Assembly (NCBI GenBank): GCA_013822725.1 | Contig: PNKX01000005.1 | Coordinates: 62,001-126,000 of the forward strand | Origin: Pirellula sp. | Lineage (GTDB): Bacteria; Planctomycetota; Planctomycetia; Pirellulales; Lacipirellulaceae | Reading direction: 5' to 3' | Length of the DNA: 64,000 nt | Shown: positions 37,173-45,799 of the stretch, piece by piece | Position numbering within the stretch: position 1 is the first letter of the stretch | Layout: every line of letters begins with the position of its first letter | Translations under genes and position numbers: made by a program | The notes under the pieces: model-generated | What the model was told of the DNA's origin: nothing | The model's database searches: none | The model's input: only the letters and a program-made list of their open reading frames with translations

Positions 37173-37257
37173 CAGCCCCTGGCTCCGCCAGGGGGTCGGC
37201 CGCCACTCTGGCAAGGTTTGTCCTGCGTACGTAACCCCCTGACAGAGCCAGGGGCTG
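37173..37257. repeat. AGCCCCTGGC palindromic repeat (family 3), copy 2
   Basis: CAGCCCCTGGCTCCGCCAGG at the left and CCCCCTGACAGAGCCAGGGG at the right. The left half is the intact version of the site that is interrupted at 54346-54525. Confidence 0.85.
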
Positions 37258-37396
37258 CAGCGTCCAGTGCCAGGACGGAACCTCGGGCCTGCCCCAATTT
37301 TTTCTTTACCCCATCTTCAATCTGTGCTATCCTCGGCCCCGGATCGTCGCCCGTAGGAGGTAAGGGCATTCGCACCTCCACCTGCCGGGCCGATCG

Positions 37397-38899
37397 ATGC
37401 CGCTCGTTCCCCCCGCCGACTATAACTCGGAAAACCTCGACCCAAAAAGCCGCGACCGGCGGTCGCGGCCGACCCCACACAACGCGCTCCACCCCGCCGA
37501 AAGTCCATCAACCCTCGAGCGTCTCCGCAGCTTCATCTTCGAAGTCACCGCCGGCCGCGCGACCGGCGTCGTCGACGCCACCCTGGCGACCGAGATCGAG
37601 GCGCCGCCCGCAGCGAGCGAGCAGCAACTCAATCCAGCCGATTCAATCCCCGCTTCGAACGCCCCGCGATCAGGCGTTCCATCAACTGTCGGGCCAGCGA
37701 CACGACTTGCCAAACGAGCCAAAACCGTCACCGTTCCCCGAGAGCCCTCTGCCACGCCCGAAGCGCCGTTCGAGCCCACTCCTTCCGATCTACTACTCGC
37801 TCTCCCAACGCCTGAGCTCACGCTACCGATCTTATCTCCGCCGGTCGAAGCTGCTCCGCGCCAGCGCTCACTCCCCGCCTGGTTCGCTAGCCTCAGCGTT
37901 CACATGACGATGATCGCGCTCCTCGCGACCGTCAGCCTCGCCACGGTCGAGCCGCCGCCGGAATTGGAGATGATTTTCGCGTCGTCCCCCGTCGAAGCTG
38001 AGGAAGTTGCCTTCGACGAACCTGCCGTCGATCTCACGGGCGACGTCGGCGCGATCGTCGCCGACGACATGCCCGCTGAGCTAATCGATCCCGGGCAAGC
38101 CGAGTTCGGCGGCTTCTCTACCGAGGGCGACCTCGGCACGGGGCTCGATACGCCCGGCGACACGGGCCCCGCCGGCACGCCCGGCGGCGGCGGACCGCTC
38201 GGAGAAATCGGCTCCCTGCTTGGCGCCGACGGCGGAACCGGCGCGGGCGCCTTCGGCTCCGGCCTCGGCGGCGCCCCGACCGCCAAGTTCTTCGGCGCCG
38301 AGATCGCCGGCCGCCGCATCGTCTTCGTCCTCGACAACTCCGGCAGTATGCAGGGTGGCCGCCTCGAAACGGTGATCGCCGAACTCCTCAATTGCCTCGA
38401 CCGTCTGCGCGACGATCAGGAGTTCTACGTCATCTTCCACAGCGATACGGTCTACCCGATGCTCTATCCCGACCCGGTCGAACGCTACCTCCGTCCGACG
38501 CCAGCGAACAAAGAACTGGTGGCCGAATGGCTCGATACCGTCGAACTCTGCCTGGGAGATTCGGTGGAGGAGGCCGTCGTCGCCGCGGCGATGATCAAAC
38601 CCGACACGGTCTTTTTGCTGAGCGACGGCCGCATCCAAGGGGAAAACAAGTTTCGCATCCTGCTGAACGGCGAGTCGCGCAATTTTCCGATCCACACGTT
38701 CGCCGTCGGCATGAACGGCAGCGTCGCTGGCCGCAAGAATCTGCAGCTGATTGCCGACGCGAACGGCGGCGACTTCACCGAGTCGGAAGTCCCAACTGAG
38801 ATGCGCGACCTCTCGCGCACCAACATGCGGCCCTATCACAACGAAACGCCGGGGCCGGTGTGGGGGCGGAATGTGAAGCCGTTTAAGTTTGGAAAGTGA
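37397..38899 (+). CDS. VWA-domain membrane protein
   Basis: 500 residues. A low-complexity N-terminal part contains a short palindromic repeat (37443-37468, read KSRDRRSR). One transmembrane segment (about 156-176, WFASLSVHMTMIALLATVSL) is followed by an acidic Gly-rich stretch (about 200-300), then a VWA domain with MIDAS DNSGSMQGG (about 313-321) and TVFLLSDGRIQG. The layout suggests a periplasmic VWA anchored in the inner membrane. Partner and role unknown. Confidence 0.8.
   Translation: MPLVPPADYNSENLDPKSRDRRSRPTPHNALHPAESPSTLERLRSFIFEVTAGRATGVVDATLATEIEAPPAASEQQLNPADSIPASNAPRSGVPSTVGPATRLAKRAKTVTVPREPSATPEAPFEPTPSDLLLALPTPELTLPILSPPVEAAPRQRSLPAWFASLSVHMTMIALLATVSLATVEPPPELEMIFASSPVEAEEVAFDEPAVDLTGDVGAIVADDMPAELIDPGQAEFGGFSTEGDLGTGLDTPGDTGPAGTPGGGGPLGEIGSLLGADGGTGAGAFGSGLGGAPTAKFFGAEIAGRRIVFVLDNSGSMQGGRLETVIAELLNCLDRLRDDQEFYVIFHSDTVYPMLYPDPVERYLRPTPANKELVAEWLDTVELCLGDSVEEAVVAAAMIKPDTVFLLSDGRIQGENKFRILLNGESRNFPIHTFAVGMNGSVAGRKNLQLIADANGGDFTESEVPTEMRDLSRTNMRPYHNETPGPVWGRNVKPFKFGK
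37443..37468. repeat. 26-bp hairpin repeat inside the VWA gene
   Basis: 24 of 26 bases identical to 13485-13510 in the beta-propeller gene (differing at the two loop bases CT/GC) but read in another frame. See the matching entry there. Confidence 0.8.
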
Positions 38900-38984
38900 A
38901 AGTTGTGCTTTCCAAGCCAAACTTCGCGACAGTCGCCTTCCACTTCGTTCGCCGTCGTCTTTGAGCAATCGTTATACTGTCCGA

Positions 38985-39173
38985 ATGGACGACGAAGCCA
39001 AACAACTCCTCCGGCAAATCCGCGACTTGCAGCTGGAGCAGCTCGAGCTGACGCGCAAAATCTATTCGGGGGTCCCGCCCTGGCTCAATTGGCGCTTCAG
39101 CCTCCGCCAGATTCTGATTGCCGTGACGGTAGTCGCGGTCGTGCTGGGGGCCCTCGTCATGGCAAATCGATAA
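38985..39173 (+). CDS. Small C-tail-anchored membrane protein
   Basis: 62 residues from an ATG at 38985. A charged helix (MDDEAKQLLRQIRDLQLEQL) is followed by a single C-terminal transmembrane segment after the phrase WRFSLRQILIAVTVVAVVL, a phrase frequent in planctomycete small membrane proteins. Function unknown. Confidence 0.6.
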   Translation: MDDEAKQLLRQIRDLQLEQLELTRKIYSGVPPWLNWRFSLRQILIAVTVVAVVLGALVMANR

Positions 39174-39217
39174 GCATCCCAGCGGAATTCGCACAGCCAA
39201 AAAGCTATAATTCCAGC

Positions 39218-39439
39218 ATGAAGCGCCTACCCGAACACCTCCGCTGCGAAGTCTGCGGCGTCGTCTGCCGCGTCCTCGCGGATAACATCCGCGTCTGGAA
39301 CGAAATCTGCGCCCTCCCCGCCGGCCACCCCCGCCGCGCCGAGGGAGTCTGGATGGACACCGAGTGCCCCAACTGCGGAATCAACCGCCAGGTCATCTAC
39401 CCGCCGGAGAAAGAAGAGAACCGCGAGATCATCTTCTGA
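39218..39439 (+). CDS. Small zinc-ribbon protein
   Basis: 73 residues from an ATG at 39218. Cysteine pairs CEVCGVVC near the N-terminus and CPNCG near the C-terminus suggest a single zinc-binding ribbon. No family is recognised. It lies 44 bases after the small membrane protein gene in the same direction. Confidence 0.55.
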   Translation: MKRLPEHLRCEVCGVVCRVLADNIRVWNEICALPAGHPRRAEGVWMDTECPNCGINRQVIYPPEKEENREIIF

Positions 39440-39454
39440 TTTCCCAGAAAATTG

Positions 39455-39606
39455 AACCACGACGACACAACGACCACGACGTAAGAAAGACGAAGAAAAA
39501 GGATCGCTCCGAAGGTAGACGGTACGCATCACTGCATCCGCATTTCGTCGTGTCCTTTGTGCCGTCGTGTGAGTGTTCCCCGTTTTTCCTTGGCGGTTCA
39601 ATTCTT
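39455..39606. repeat. Period-9 inverted repeat (CACGACGAC type) with half an outer CCAAGG arm
   Basis: The left arm AACCACGACGACACAACGAC (39456 on) and right arm TCGTCGTGTCCTTTGTGCCG (39545 on) are complementary. The right side continues into TTCCTTGGCGGTTCAATT (39590-39606), one arm of the CCAAGG outer type, but the left outer arm is degraded to AAAATTGAACC. Confidence 0.75.
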
Positions 39607-39630
39607 CATTGTTCCATTTTCACCACCGCA

Positions 39631-39776
39631 AAAAAAAGCGGGCCTCGAACGAGTCAAAGACACTTTGACTGCGACAGATCGGTCAGGGGCAAGTGAACCG
39701 ATCCGCCAAAACTTCGTTCGAGGCCCCGCGGGCCAGTGAGATTGGGTTAGCGAGCAGCTTTCACTCCTTGCTAACG
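39631..39776 (-). ncRNA. Candidate structured RNA / strong terminator structure
   Basis: A closing stem of about 15 bp (39638-39652 with 39714-39729, one bulge) encloses two perfect 7-bp hairpins: 39653-39659 with 39663-39669, and 39677-39683 with 39697-39703. This makes a three-way junction. On the minus strand the closing stem is followed by seven T residues (39631-39637), so it would end as an intrinsic terminator. A separate 9-bp hairpin (39746-39754 with 39767-39775) precedes it on that strand. It matches no riboswitch or ribozyme motif I know. It could be a small RNA, or only the terminator of the Cys-rich ORF upstream. Confidence 0.5.
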
Positions 39777-39783
39777 CCTTCTA

Positions 39784-39933
39784 CTAAATGCACGCGCTGT
39801 GCCAACATTCGCAATCGCTGCGAAAACGCCACGCGTCTCCTGCGCGCAACCAATGTACGCAGCACGCTTTAGCGTGAGACAAAACTAGCGCGAACATCAG
39901 CGCCGCACACGCTGCCCGCGCCAGCAAAGACAT
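39784..39933 (-). CDS. Possible small secreted Cys-rich peptide
   Basis: 49 residues from an ATG at 39933. A hydrophobic signal-like start (MSLLARAACAALMFALVLSH) is followed by a short mature part with five cysteines (KACCVHW, then DCECWHSACI). It ends eight bases before the structured RNA/terminator. No Shine-Dalgarno is seen, and the ORF contains a palindrome CACGCTTTAGCGTG, so it may be chance. The rest of 39934-40227 shows no gene and should hold the kdsA promoter. Confidence 0.3.
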   Translation of the reverse strand: MSLLARAACAALMFALVLSHAKACCVHWLRAGDAWRFRSDCECWHSACI

Positions 39934-40227
39934 GATTTCGCTACGGCGTTCTTCAGCACCTGTCTCGTCCCGCCGCACAAACGCCTCCCCGCCGCTCGCG
40001 GCTTAGCGCGTCCCTCCAAATCCGTCCCAACTTGAGATTGCCCCCCTCCGCTACTCGCCGTAAAGTAAATCCAGCAAGCTTGTTACGGCTAGCGGACAAA
40101 CTTACAAACCTTCACCCACTGCTGACCGTAATTAAGAAGCGGGCTATATTGCCACGCTTCCGCCATCCGCGCCGCCACTGCTTGCGGCTTAGCCTCCACC
40201 GTCGCCCCATCTGCAGGAATCGCCGCC

Positions 40228-41052
40228 GTGCCTCGTAATCCCGCCCGCATCGGACCCTATCAATGCGGCACCGGTCAGCCTCTGCTCTGGATCGCCGGAC
40301 CCTGCGTCCTCGAAGATTTCGGCGCCGCGCTCCACATCGCCGAGGAGCTCAAGCGGATCGCCACGGCCCTCAACATCCAACTCGTCTTCAAGGCCTCGTT
40401 CGACAAGGCAAACCGCACGAGCGTGAACTCCTTCCGCGGCCCCGGCCTCGCCGCCGGCCTGCAGATCCTGGCCGACATTCGCACGAAGACCGGCCTGCCG
40501 ATCACCACCGACATCCACGAGTCGTCGCAAGCCGCCCCCGCGGGCGAAGTGGTCGACGTGCTGCAGATCCCCGCGTTTCTCGCCCGGCAGACCGATCTCC
40601 TCTTCGCCGCCGCCCGCACCGGCAAGCCAGTCCATGTGAAGAAGGGGCAGTTCATGGCCCCGGGCGACATGCGACACGTTATCACCAAGCTAGGGGAGGG
40701 GGGCTGCGAAGACGTTCTCCTCTGCGAACGCGGCACCTTCTTCGGCTACGGGCGACTGGTGAGCGACATGCGTTCGATCCCGCTGATGCAGGCCCTCGGC
40801 TGCCCGGTGGTGTTCGACGCCACGCACAGCGTCCAGGAACCAGGCGGCCTCGGCGACAAAACGGGCGGCAACCGCGCGATGGTCGAACCGCTGGCCCGCG
40901 CCGCGATGGCCCTCGGCGCCGACGGCCTCTTCACCGAGACCCACCCCGAACCCGACAAGTCCCCCAGCGACGGCCCGAATATGATTCCGTTAGGCGAGAT
41001 CGAAGCCGTGATGCGCCGCCTCCTCAACATCCGCGCCGCCGCTCAGTGTTAA
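40228..41052 (+). CDS. kdsA: 3-deoxy-8-phosphooctulonate (Kdo-8-P) synthase
   Basis: 274 residues from a GTG at 40228. Family motifs include [20 protein letters not shown] (PEP/metal region), [24 protein letters not shown] and [14 protein letters not shown] with the terminal [19 protein letters not shown]. It condenses phosphoenolpyruvate with arabinose-5-phosphate, the committed step toward Kdo of lipopolysaccharide. The length is normal. Its presence supports an LPS-type outer membrane in this organism. The stop is followed by a long nested repeat. Confidence 0.95.
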   Translation: MPRNPARIGPYQCGTGQPLLWIAGPCVLEDFGAALHIAEELKRIATALNIQLVFKASFDKANRTSVNSFRGPGLAAGLQILADIRTKTGLPITTDIHESSQAAPAGEVVDVLQIPAFLARQTDLLFAAARTGKPVHVKKGQFMAPGDMRHVITKLGEGGCEDVLLCERGTFFGYGRLVSDMRSIPLMQALGCPVVFDATHSVQEPGGLGDKTGGNRAMVEPLARAAMALGADGLFTETHPEPDKSPSDGPNMIPLGEIEAVMRRLLNIRAAAQC

Positions 41053-41108
41053 CCGCGACGCGACAGCGGAGCGCTCACCCCGCCCAAAATTTAACCACCT
41101 GAAAATTG

Positions 41109-41337
41109 GACCGCCAAGGACGCCCAGGAAGAAGAGAAGAGTTAACCACGACGGCACGATGGACACGACGGAAGAAAAGAAAGATGGGAACACTAATCAA
41201 CGCTAATCTGCACTAATCCCCATCAGCGAAGATTAGCGTCGATTAGTGTTCCCTAAGTCCCCCGCATTTCGTCGTGTCCGTCGTGCCGTCGAGGTGAAAA
41301 GAAGTCCCCGTATTTCCTTGGCGTCCTTGGCGGTTAG
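41109..41337. repeat. Triple-nested period-9 inverted repeat
   Basis: Three concentric inverted pairs of different repeat types. Outermost: CCGCCAAGGACGCC (41112 on) with TCCTTGGCGTCCTTGGCGG (ending 41334). Middle: AACCACGACGGCACGATGG (41143 on) with its complement around 41266-41292. Innermost: GGAACACTAATC (41188 on) with GATTAGTGTTCC (ending 41252). It fills almost the whole gap 41053-41358 between kdsA and the next gene. Confidence 0.9.
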
Positions 41338-41358
41338 TATTTCTTGCATTCCAAAGAC

Positions 41359-43545
41359 ATGAAAAACAATCCCTGGGTCTGGATTTCCGCCGTCGCCCTC
41401 CTCGTGGTGACCGCCCTCATTGTCTCCAGCGCCAACCGCACCGCGCCGCCGCAAGGCCGCACGCTCGGAACCGGCAGCGGCGATGGCGGGGCGTTTCTCC
41501 GCAGCGTCGCGGCGACGCTCAACGACCTCGGCGGCAACGTCGACCTCGAACTCCAGCCCGCCCAGCCGATTCTCACCGCCTCGTCCAGCAAGGACGGAAA
41601 GGAAATCCTCGCCACCGTTTCCGAAAATCCCGCCAATCCCGACGGCCAGTACAACTACCTCCTTGCCAACAGCGGCAACGCCAACTTCTACTCCGCCGGC
41701 GTCGAGCCCGGCGACATCGTCCGCTACTACGTCAACGTCGACGAAGAATCGGCCGAGCGCGGCATCGACCAGAAGGCAGCCGCGCTGGAGCTACGCGTCC
41801 GCCGCCTCGATTCGCGCGATCCCGAGAACGCCCTGATCATCGAGACCCCGCTCAACGGCCCGTCGCCCGTCCCCGCGCGCGTCGAAATCTGGCGTTTCTC
41901 CGACAAGCGGATGGATGCGATTCGTTCCACCCTGAATCGCTACCGCGACCGCCGTCTGCCCGCGGTCGGTTGGGAGCCGGCCCCCGACCTCGGCGCCCTG
42001 CAGCAAATCGTCGAACGCGCCAACCAATGGTTCCGCAGCCGCCCGCCGGCGAACAAAGATTGGAAACGCGAGCCGCTGCTTGTTCCCGTGATGGACGGCA
42101 TTCCCAAAGCGCCTTCCGAACTTCAGGGCGACTCGCTGGAGAACTACAAACGCGCGGTCGCGAGTCTCGAAAAACAGATCTCCAGCGAGGAACTCCGCGA
42201 CGGCGTCTTCGCCGATTGGGAAGGGCGCCTCCTCGCCGAATCGGTTTGGGCTCGCGACGTTTCGCAATGGGCTCGCAGCACGGCCGACACCGACGCCAAA
42301 GTCGCCGCCGCCCTCTTCGACTGGACGATTCGCAACGTCCAACTCGATCCGACGCCCACGCCTCTCGTCAGTCGCGGCCAAGATCCCCAAACCCCCGCGG
42401 AACCAGCCGATTCGATCCACCGCCCCTGGCAGTCCCTGGTCTATGGCCACGGCAGCGCCGCGCACCGCGCATGGGTTTTCGTCGAGTTGCTCCGCCAGCA
42501 AAATATCGCCGCCGCGATCATTCGTCCTGTTGACGGAGATCCCGCCAAGACGCCGCTCTTGGTCGGCGTCTTCGTCGGAGACGATCTGGAGCTTTACGAT
42601 CCGCAACTTGGCCTGCCGCTACTTAACCGCGAGGGCGCCGTCGCCACGCTCGCGGAAGTCGCCGCCGACGACTCGCTGCTGCGTCAGTTCGACGTCGATG
42701 GCGAGTACGCCTACGGCGCCACCGCCGAACAGATGTCGGGCGTCGAAGCCCTCATCGTCGCGTCGCCGCTGCAACTCACCCGCCGCGCGCTGGAGCTCGA
42801 AGGCTCGCTGGAAGGCGAGAACTTCGTCAAACTCTCCGCCGACGTGCAGGCCCTGGCCGACCGCCTCGCGAAACTCCCGCAGGTGAAGCAAACAAATCTT
42901 TGGATGCAGCCTTTCCAGGCGTACGTCGACGAACAAACGATCGGTCCCGAAAGCCGCGTCCTCGCGGTCGACGAGTTCGCCCCGCTGGCTGAACGTCCCC
43001 TCCTCTGGAAAGGCCGCGTGCTGCACCTGCAGGGGAACAAGGGCGTCCGCGCCGACGAGCGAAACGATCCGTTGGCCGAAGCGCGAGACGGCCACCAAGA
43101 GGCCCTCGTCCTCTATCAGAGTCCCACCGTCCGCCCCGGCAACGCGACGCTTAACAAACTCGAACCCGCCAAGCGGCCAGTCTACTCGGCCAGCAAAGCG
43201 GCCGCCGGCTACTGGCTCGGTCTCCTCAGTTACGACCGCGGCAACTACGACGTCGCCCTCGACTGGCTGGGCGAGCGCACCCTCGACCAAAATCGCTCCA
43301 GCCGCTGGGCCAACGGCGCCCGCTACAACTTAGCCCGCACGCAAGAAGCCCTGGGCGACAAGGAAGCGGCGATCAAGACGCTGCAGTCTGATTCAAAGGA
43401 CGCCCCCCAACGCCACGGCAATCTGCTGCGAGCGAAGCAACTCGCCGCCGCCGTTGCGCCATCCGCCGAAGAACCCGCCAAGGAAGAACCGTCGAACGAG
43501 TCGCCAGCACCCACAGAACCCGCGACCGACGCCCCCAACAACTAA
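41359..43545 (+). CDS. Transglutaminase-like domain protein, membrane-anchored
   Basis: 728 residues from the ATG at 41359. One N-terminal transmembrane anchor (VWISAVALLVVTALIVSS) is present. The central part (about 310-420) with AALFDWTIRNVQLDPTP and AHRAWVFVELLRQQNIAAAI resembles the transglutaminase-like fold, but the usual Cys is replaced (AHRAW instead of .C...), so catalysis is doubtful. The C-terminal part has TPR-like helices (ASKAAAGYWLGLLSYDRGNY), then a Glu/Pro-rich tail. Role unknown. Confidence 0.6.
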   Translation: MKNNPWVWISAVALLVVTALIVSSANRTAPPQGRTLGTGSGDGGAFLRSVAATLNDLGGNVDLELQPAQPILTASSSKDGKEILATVSENPANPDGQYNYLLANSGNANFYSAGVEPGDIVRYYVNVDEESAERGIDQKAAALELRVRRLDSRDPENALIIETPLNGPSPVPARVEIWRFSDKRMDAIRSTLNRYRDRRLPAVGWEPAPDLGALQQIVERANQWFRSRPPANKDWKREPLLVPVMDGIPKAPSELQGDSLENYKRAVASLEKQISSEELRDGVFADWEGRLLAESVWARDVSQWARSTADTDAKVAAALFDWTIRNVQLDPTPTPLVSRGQDPQTPAEPADSIHRPWQSLVYGHGSAAHRAWVFVELLRQQNIAAAIIRPVDGDPAKTPLLVGVFVGDDLELYDPQLGLPLLNREGAVATLAEVAADDSLLRQFDVDGEYAYGATAEQMSGVEALIVASPLQLTRRALELEGSLEGENFVKLSADVQALADRLAKLPQVKQTNLWMQPFQAYVDEQTIGPESRVLAVDEFAPLAERPLLWKGRVLHLQGNKGVRADERNDPLAEARDGHQEALVLYQSPTVRPGNATLNKLEPAKRPVYSASKAAAGYWLGLLSYDRGNYDVALDWLGERTLDQNRSSRWANGARYNLARTQEALGDKEAAIKTLQSDSKDAPQRHGNLLRAKQLAAAVAPSAEEPAKEEPSNESPAPTEPATDAPNN

Positions 43546-43546
43546 C

Positions 43547-43660
43547 GCCCATTTAGCCGCGGGGTTCGCCCCGCGCGCGTGCCACTGGCATCCTGCCAGT
43601 GCTGAAGCGGGTACTCGCTCGGCACGTCCCACTGCCGACACGCCAATGGCGCCCAGCTAG
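43547..43660. repeat. CATTTAGCC half-repeat plus GCCACTGGCATCCTGCCAGT element
   Basis: GCCCATTTAGCCGCGGGG (43547 on) is one arm of the CATTTAGCC family. It is followed at 43579-43601 by a GTGCCACTGGCATCCTGCCA hairpin whose copy is found at 55896-55918. Confidence 0.75.
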
Positions 43661-43770
43661 CGCTGCGCGCAACGCCTACCTATTCAACGCACCCCGCCGT
43701 CTGCTACACTCCCCTCCGTGACGAAGGAGCCGCACTAGGGGCGCGGTCTTGATCGTCGCAAGGGAACAGT

Positions 43771-44898
43771 ATGCAGCGGCTTGCTCGCTCCTCGGCCGCC
43801 ATCGCTCTGATGGCCGTTAGCCTCGTCGGCGTCCAGACGCACGCGGCGATCAACTACTCGATCGCCTTCGACGATCCGACCAGCGCCCTCAACGCCACCG
43901 TGCGACCGCTGCTGGAGTCGCACGCCATCGCCGCGGGCGAACGTTGGGCCAAGTACCTCGTCGGCGACGCCGACGTCGAGGTCGTCATCCGACCCAACGC
44001 CGCCATCCCGTTCGCCGAAGGCCGCAGCGTCACGTCGAGTTTCGTCGAGAACAACGGCACGTTCGACGTCTTTGAGCAGGGGATGACCGCCGAGCTCCGC
44101 ACCGGGGTCGACCCCAACGGCGCCGAGTACGATGTGCTCATCGAGATCAATCCCGCGTACGTTTACGATGAGCTCTGGTTCGATCCCGATCCTGTCGCCC
44201 GCACCGCCGTGGTCGACGTCAATCGCACCGACGCGATGAGCACCTTCATCCACGAGTTCGGCCACGCCCTCGGCTTCAACGGCTGGATCAACGCGACGAC
44301 GGGAACCTATCCCGGCAACTACCAGTCGACCTACGACGAGCAGATCAACTTCGACGGCCAGAACTTCTTCGCCACCGGCCCTGCCGCGACGGCGCTCTAC
44401 GGCGCCCCTGTGCCGCTTACCTTCGGCAACGCCTCGCACGTCGCCAACTTCAGCCCCCGACCCGGCGAAGATTTGATCCTCGACGTGATGAACGGCCTCG
44501 TCTTCTACCGCGGCTCGCGCTACGAAATCTCGCCGCTCGATCTGGCGATTCTAAACGACGCCGGCGTGCCGACGTTCTACCTGGCAGGCGACTACGACGA
44601 CGACCGCGACGTCGACGGCGCCGACTTTCTCATGTGGCAGCAACAACTCGGAACCGCCGTCCTCAAGAACACGGCCGCCGACGGCAACAACGACGGCTTC
44701 GTCGACGCCGCCGACCTCGCCGTGTGGCAAGCAGACTTCGGCGAGCACTTCAGCGGCGCCGTCGCGGCCACGACGCCGATCCCAGAACCGACGGCGACAG
44801 TGCTTGCCGCCTTCAGCGTTTCGTGTCTTGTAGTCCGACGCGTGCGTATCGCAACGCTTGCGAAACGCGACGCTCGCTCCCAACGCCAAAGGCGTTGA
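43771..44898 (+). CDS. Secreted HEFGH zinc metalloprotease with dockerin and PEP-CTERM tail
   Basis: 375 residues with signal peptide (to about THAAI). The zinc-binding motif STFIHEFGHALGFNGW (HExxHxxGF) lies near residue 160. A dockerin-like double DYDDDRDVDGADFLMWQ and DGNNDGFVDAADLAVWQ follows, then IPEPTATVLAAFSVSCLVV and an Arg-rich end (PEP-CTERM). It is probably anchored and released at the cell surface. The last residues run into a CAACGCCAAAGGCGTTG palindrome, which has reshaped the C-terminus. Confidence 0.88.
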   Translation: MQRLARSSAAIALMAVSLVGVQTHAAINYSIAFDDPTSALNATVRPLLESHAIAAGERWAKYLVGDADVEVVIRPNAAIPFAEGRSVTSSFVENNGTFDVFEQGMTAELRTGVDPNGAEYDVLIEINPAYVYDELWFDPDPVARTAVVDVNRTDAMSTFIHEFGHALGFNGWINATTGTYPGNYQSTYDEQINFDGQNFFATGPAATALYGAPVPLTFGNASHVANFSPRPGEDLILDVMNGLVFYRGSRYEISPLDLAILNDAGVPTFYLAGDYDDDRDVDGADFLMWQQQLGTAVLKNTAADGNNDGFVDAADLAVWQADFGEHFSGAVAATTPIPEPTATVLAAFSVSCLVVRRVRIATLAKRDARSQRQRR

Positions 44899-45118
44899 AT
44901 AATTCAGCCCAGGGTTGATCGCGCAGCGATCTACCCTGGGTTAGGTCGTCGCCGTTGAACCACAACCCTGAAGGGGTTGCATAACGACGATTCGCTCCGT
45001 CGATTCAACCCCTTCAGGGTTGTGGAAGCAATCGTCAGATTACCCGGGGTAGATCGCGTTCGCGATCAACCCCGGGCTGAAAGATGCAACGCCTTCAGCG
45101 TTTAATATCGCGTCAGCG
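44877..45118. repeat. Nested palindrome cluster after the metalloprotease gene
   Basis: Concentric pairs: outer CAACGCCAAAGGCGTTGAA (44881 on) with AACGCCTTCAGCGTT (about 45088-45102); middle CAGCCCAGGGTTGATCGCGC (44906 on) with its complement ending CAACCCCGGGCTGA (45067-45080); inner CCACAACCCTGAAGGGGTTG (about 44960) with CAACCCCTTCAGGGTTGTGG (about 45006-45025). It contains no gene. Confidence 0.85.
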
Positions 45119-45179
45119 TTGAATATCGTGGATGCCTCTTCGCGTCCGATGGCAATCCCGAAGACCGTGAATCGCTCCC

Positions 45180-45599
45180 TCACCGCACTTCCCCCGGCAC
45201 CATCACCATCCAACTCACCCCAAACTTATCCTGCACCATCCCATACCGCGGCGACCAGAACGTCTTCGCCAGCGGCATCTGCACCTGCCCGCCGTCGGCC
45301 AGGGCCGCGAACACGCGATCGGCGTCCGCGATCGTCGGCGCCTGCAGCGCTAACGAAAACCCGCTGAACACGGTCTTATCGTCGCACCCGTCCGACGCCA
45401 TGATCATCGCGTCGCCCACGCGAAACGACGAATGCATCACCTTCGCCTCGAACCCCTCCTGCAGCACTCCCGGCGGCATCGGCTCAGGGCTCTCGTTGAA
45501 CCGCATCACCATCTCGACCTCGGCGCCGATCGCCGTGCGGTAGAACTCGATCGCCTCTTCGCAGCGGCCGCTGAAGAACAAGTATGGTTGGATGTTCAT
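45180..45599 (-). CDS. VOC-family (PhnB-like) protein
   Basis: 139 residues, MNIQPYLFFSGRCEEAIEFY start, with PhnB/glyoxalase-like beta-alpha-beta units (FYRTAIGAEVEMVMRF; DAMIMASDG; SPRYGMVQDKFGVSWMV). Family members are small metal-binding proteins of varied function; a specific reaction cannot be assigned. It is transcribed divergently from the Rrf2-family regulator. Confidence 0.85.
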   Translation of the reverse strand: MNIQPYLFFSGRCEEAIEFYRTAIGAEVEMVMRFNESPEPMPPGVLQEGFEAKVMHSSFRVGDAMIMASDGCDDKTVFSGFSLALQAPTIADADRVFAALADGGQVQMPLAKTFWSPRYGMVQDKFGVSWMVMVPGEVR

Positions 45600-45732
45600 A
45601 GGTTGACTCGCGAAATTGTGATGGATGGCAGTAACCCGGCTGGTCGTCCTGTGGCTGAATATACCAAGCCTGCCGCAGCCAGTTCAAACAACTGCTTTCA
45701 GTGGTGAAATCAGGCTCCGGAAACCCGCAGAC

Positions 45733-45791
45733 TTGCCAAAGTGCGTCTCTCGCTCTAAAACAAGCATAAGAAGTACTTCTTTTAACAGGAG
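45733..45791 (+). promoter_or_regulatory. Promoter and palindromic operator candidate of the Rrf2-family gene
   Basis: A perfect 14-base palindrome AAGAAGTACTTCTT (45768-45781) lies 18 bases before the regulator's ATG. A possible promoter TTGCCA (45733-45738), 17 bases, TAAAAC (45756-45761) would place transcription start at the palindrome. AGGAG (45787-45791) is the ribosome site. Autoregulation by the Rrf2 protein is inferred from position. Confidence 0.45.
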
Positions 45792-45799
45792 CGTGACGT

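Noticed and set aside
39631..39776. tRNA, tmRNA, RNase P RNA or known riboswitch
   Set aside because: No tRNA-type T-loop, no tmRNA tag or 3' end, no RNase P core motif and no known riboswitch consensus (TPP, cobalamin, SAM, glycine) could be matched; the structure is left as a candidate only.
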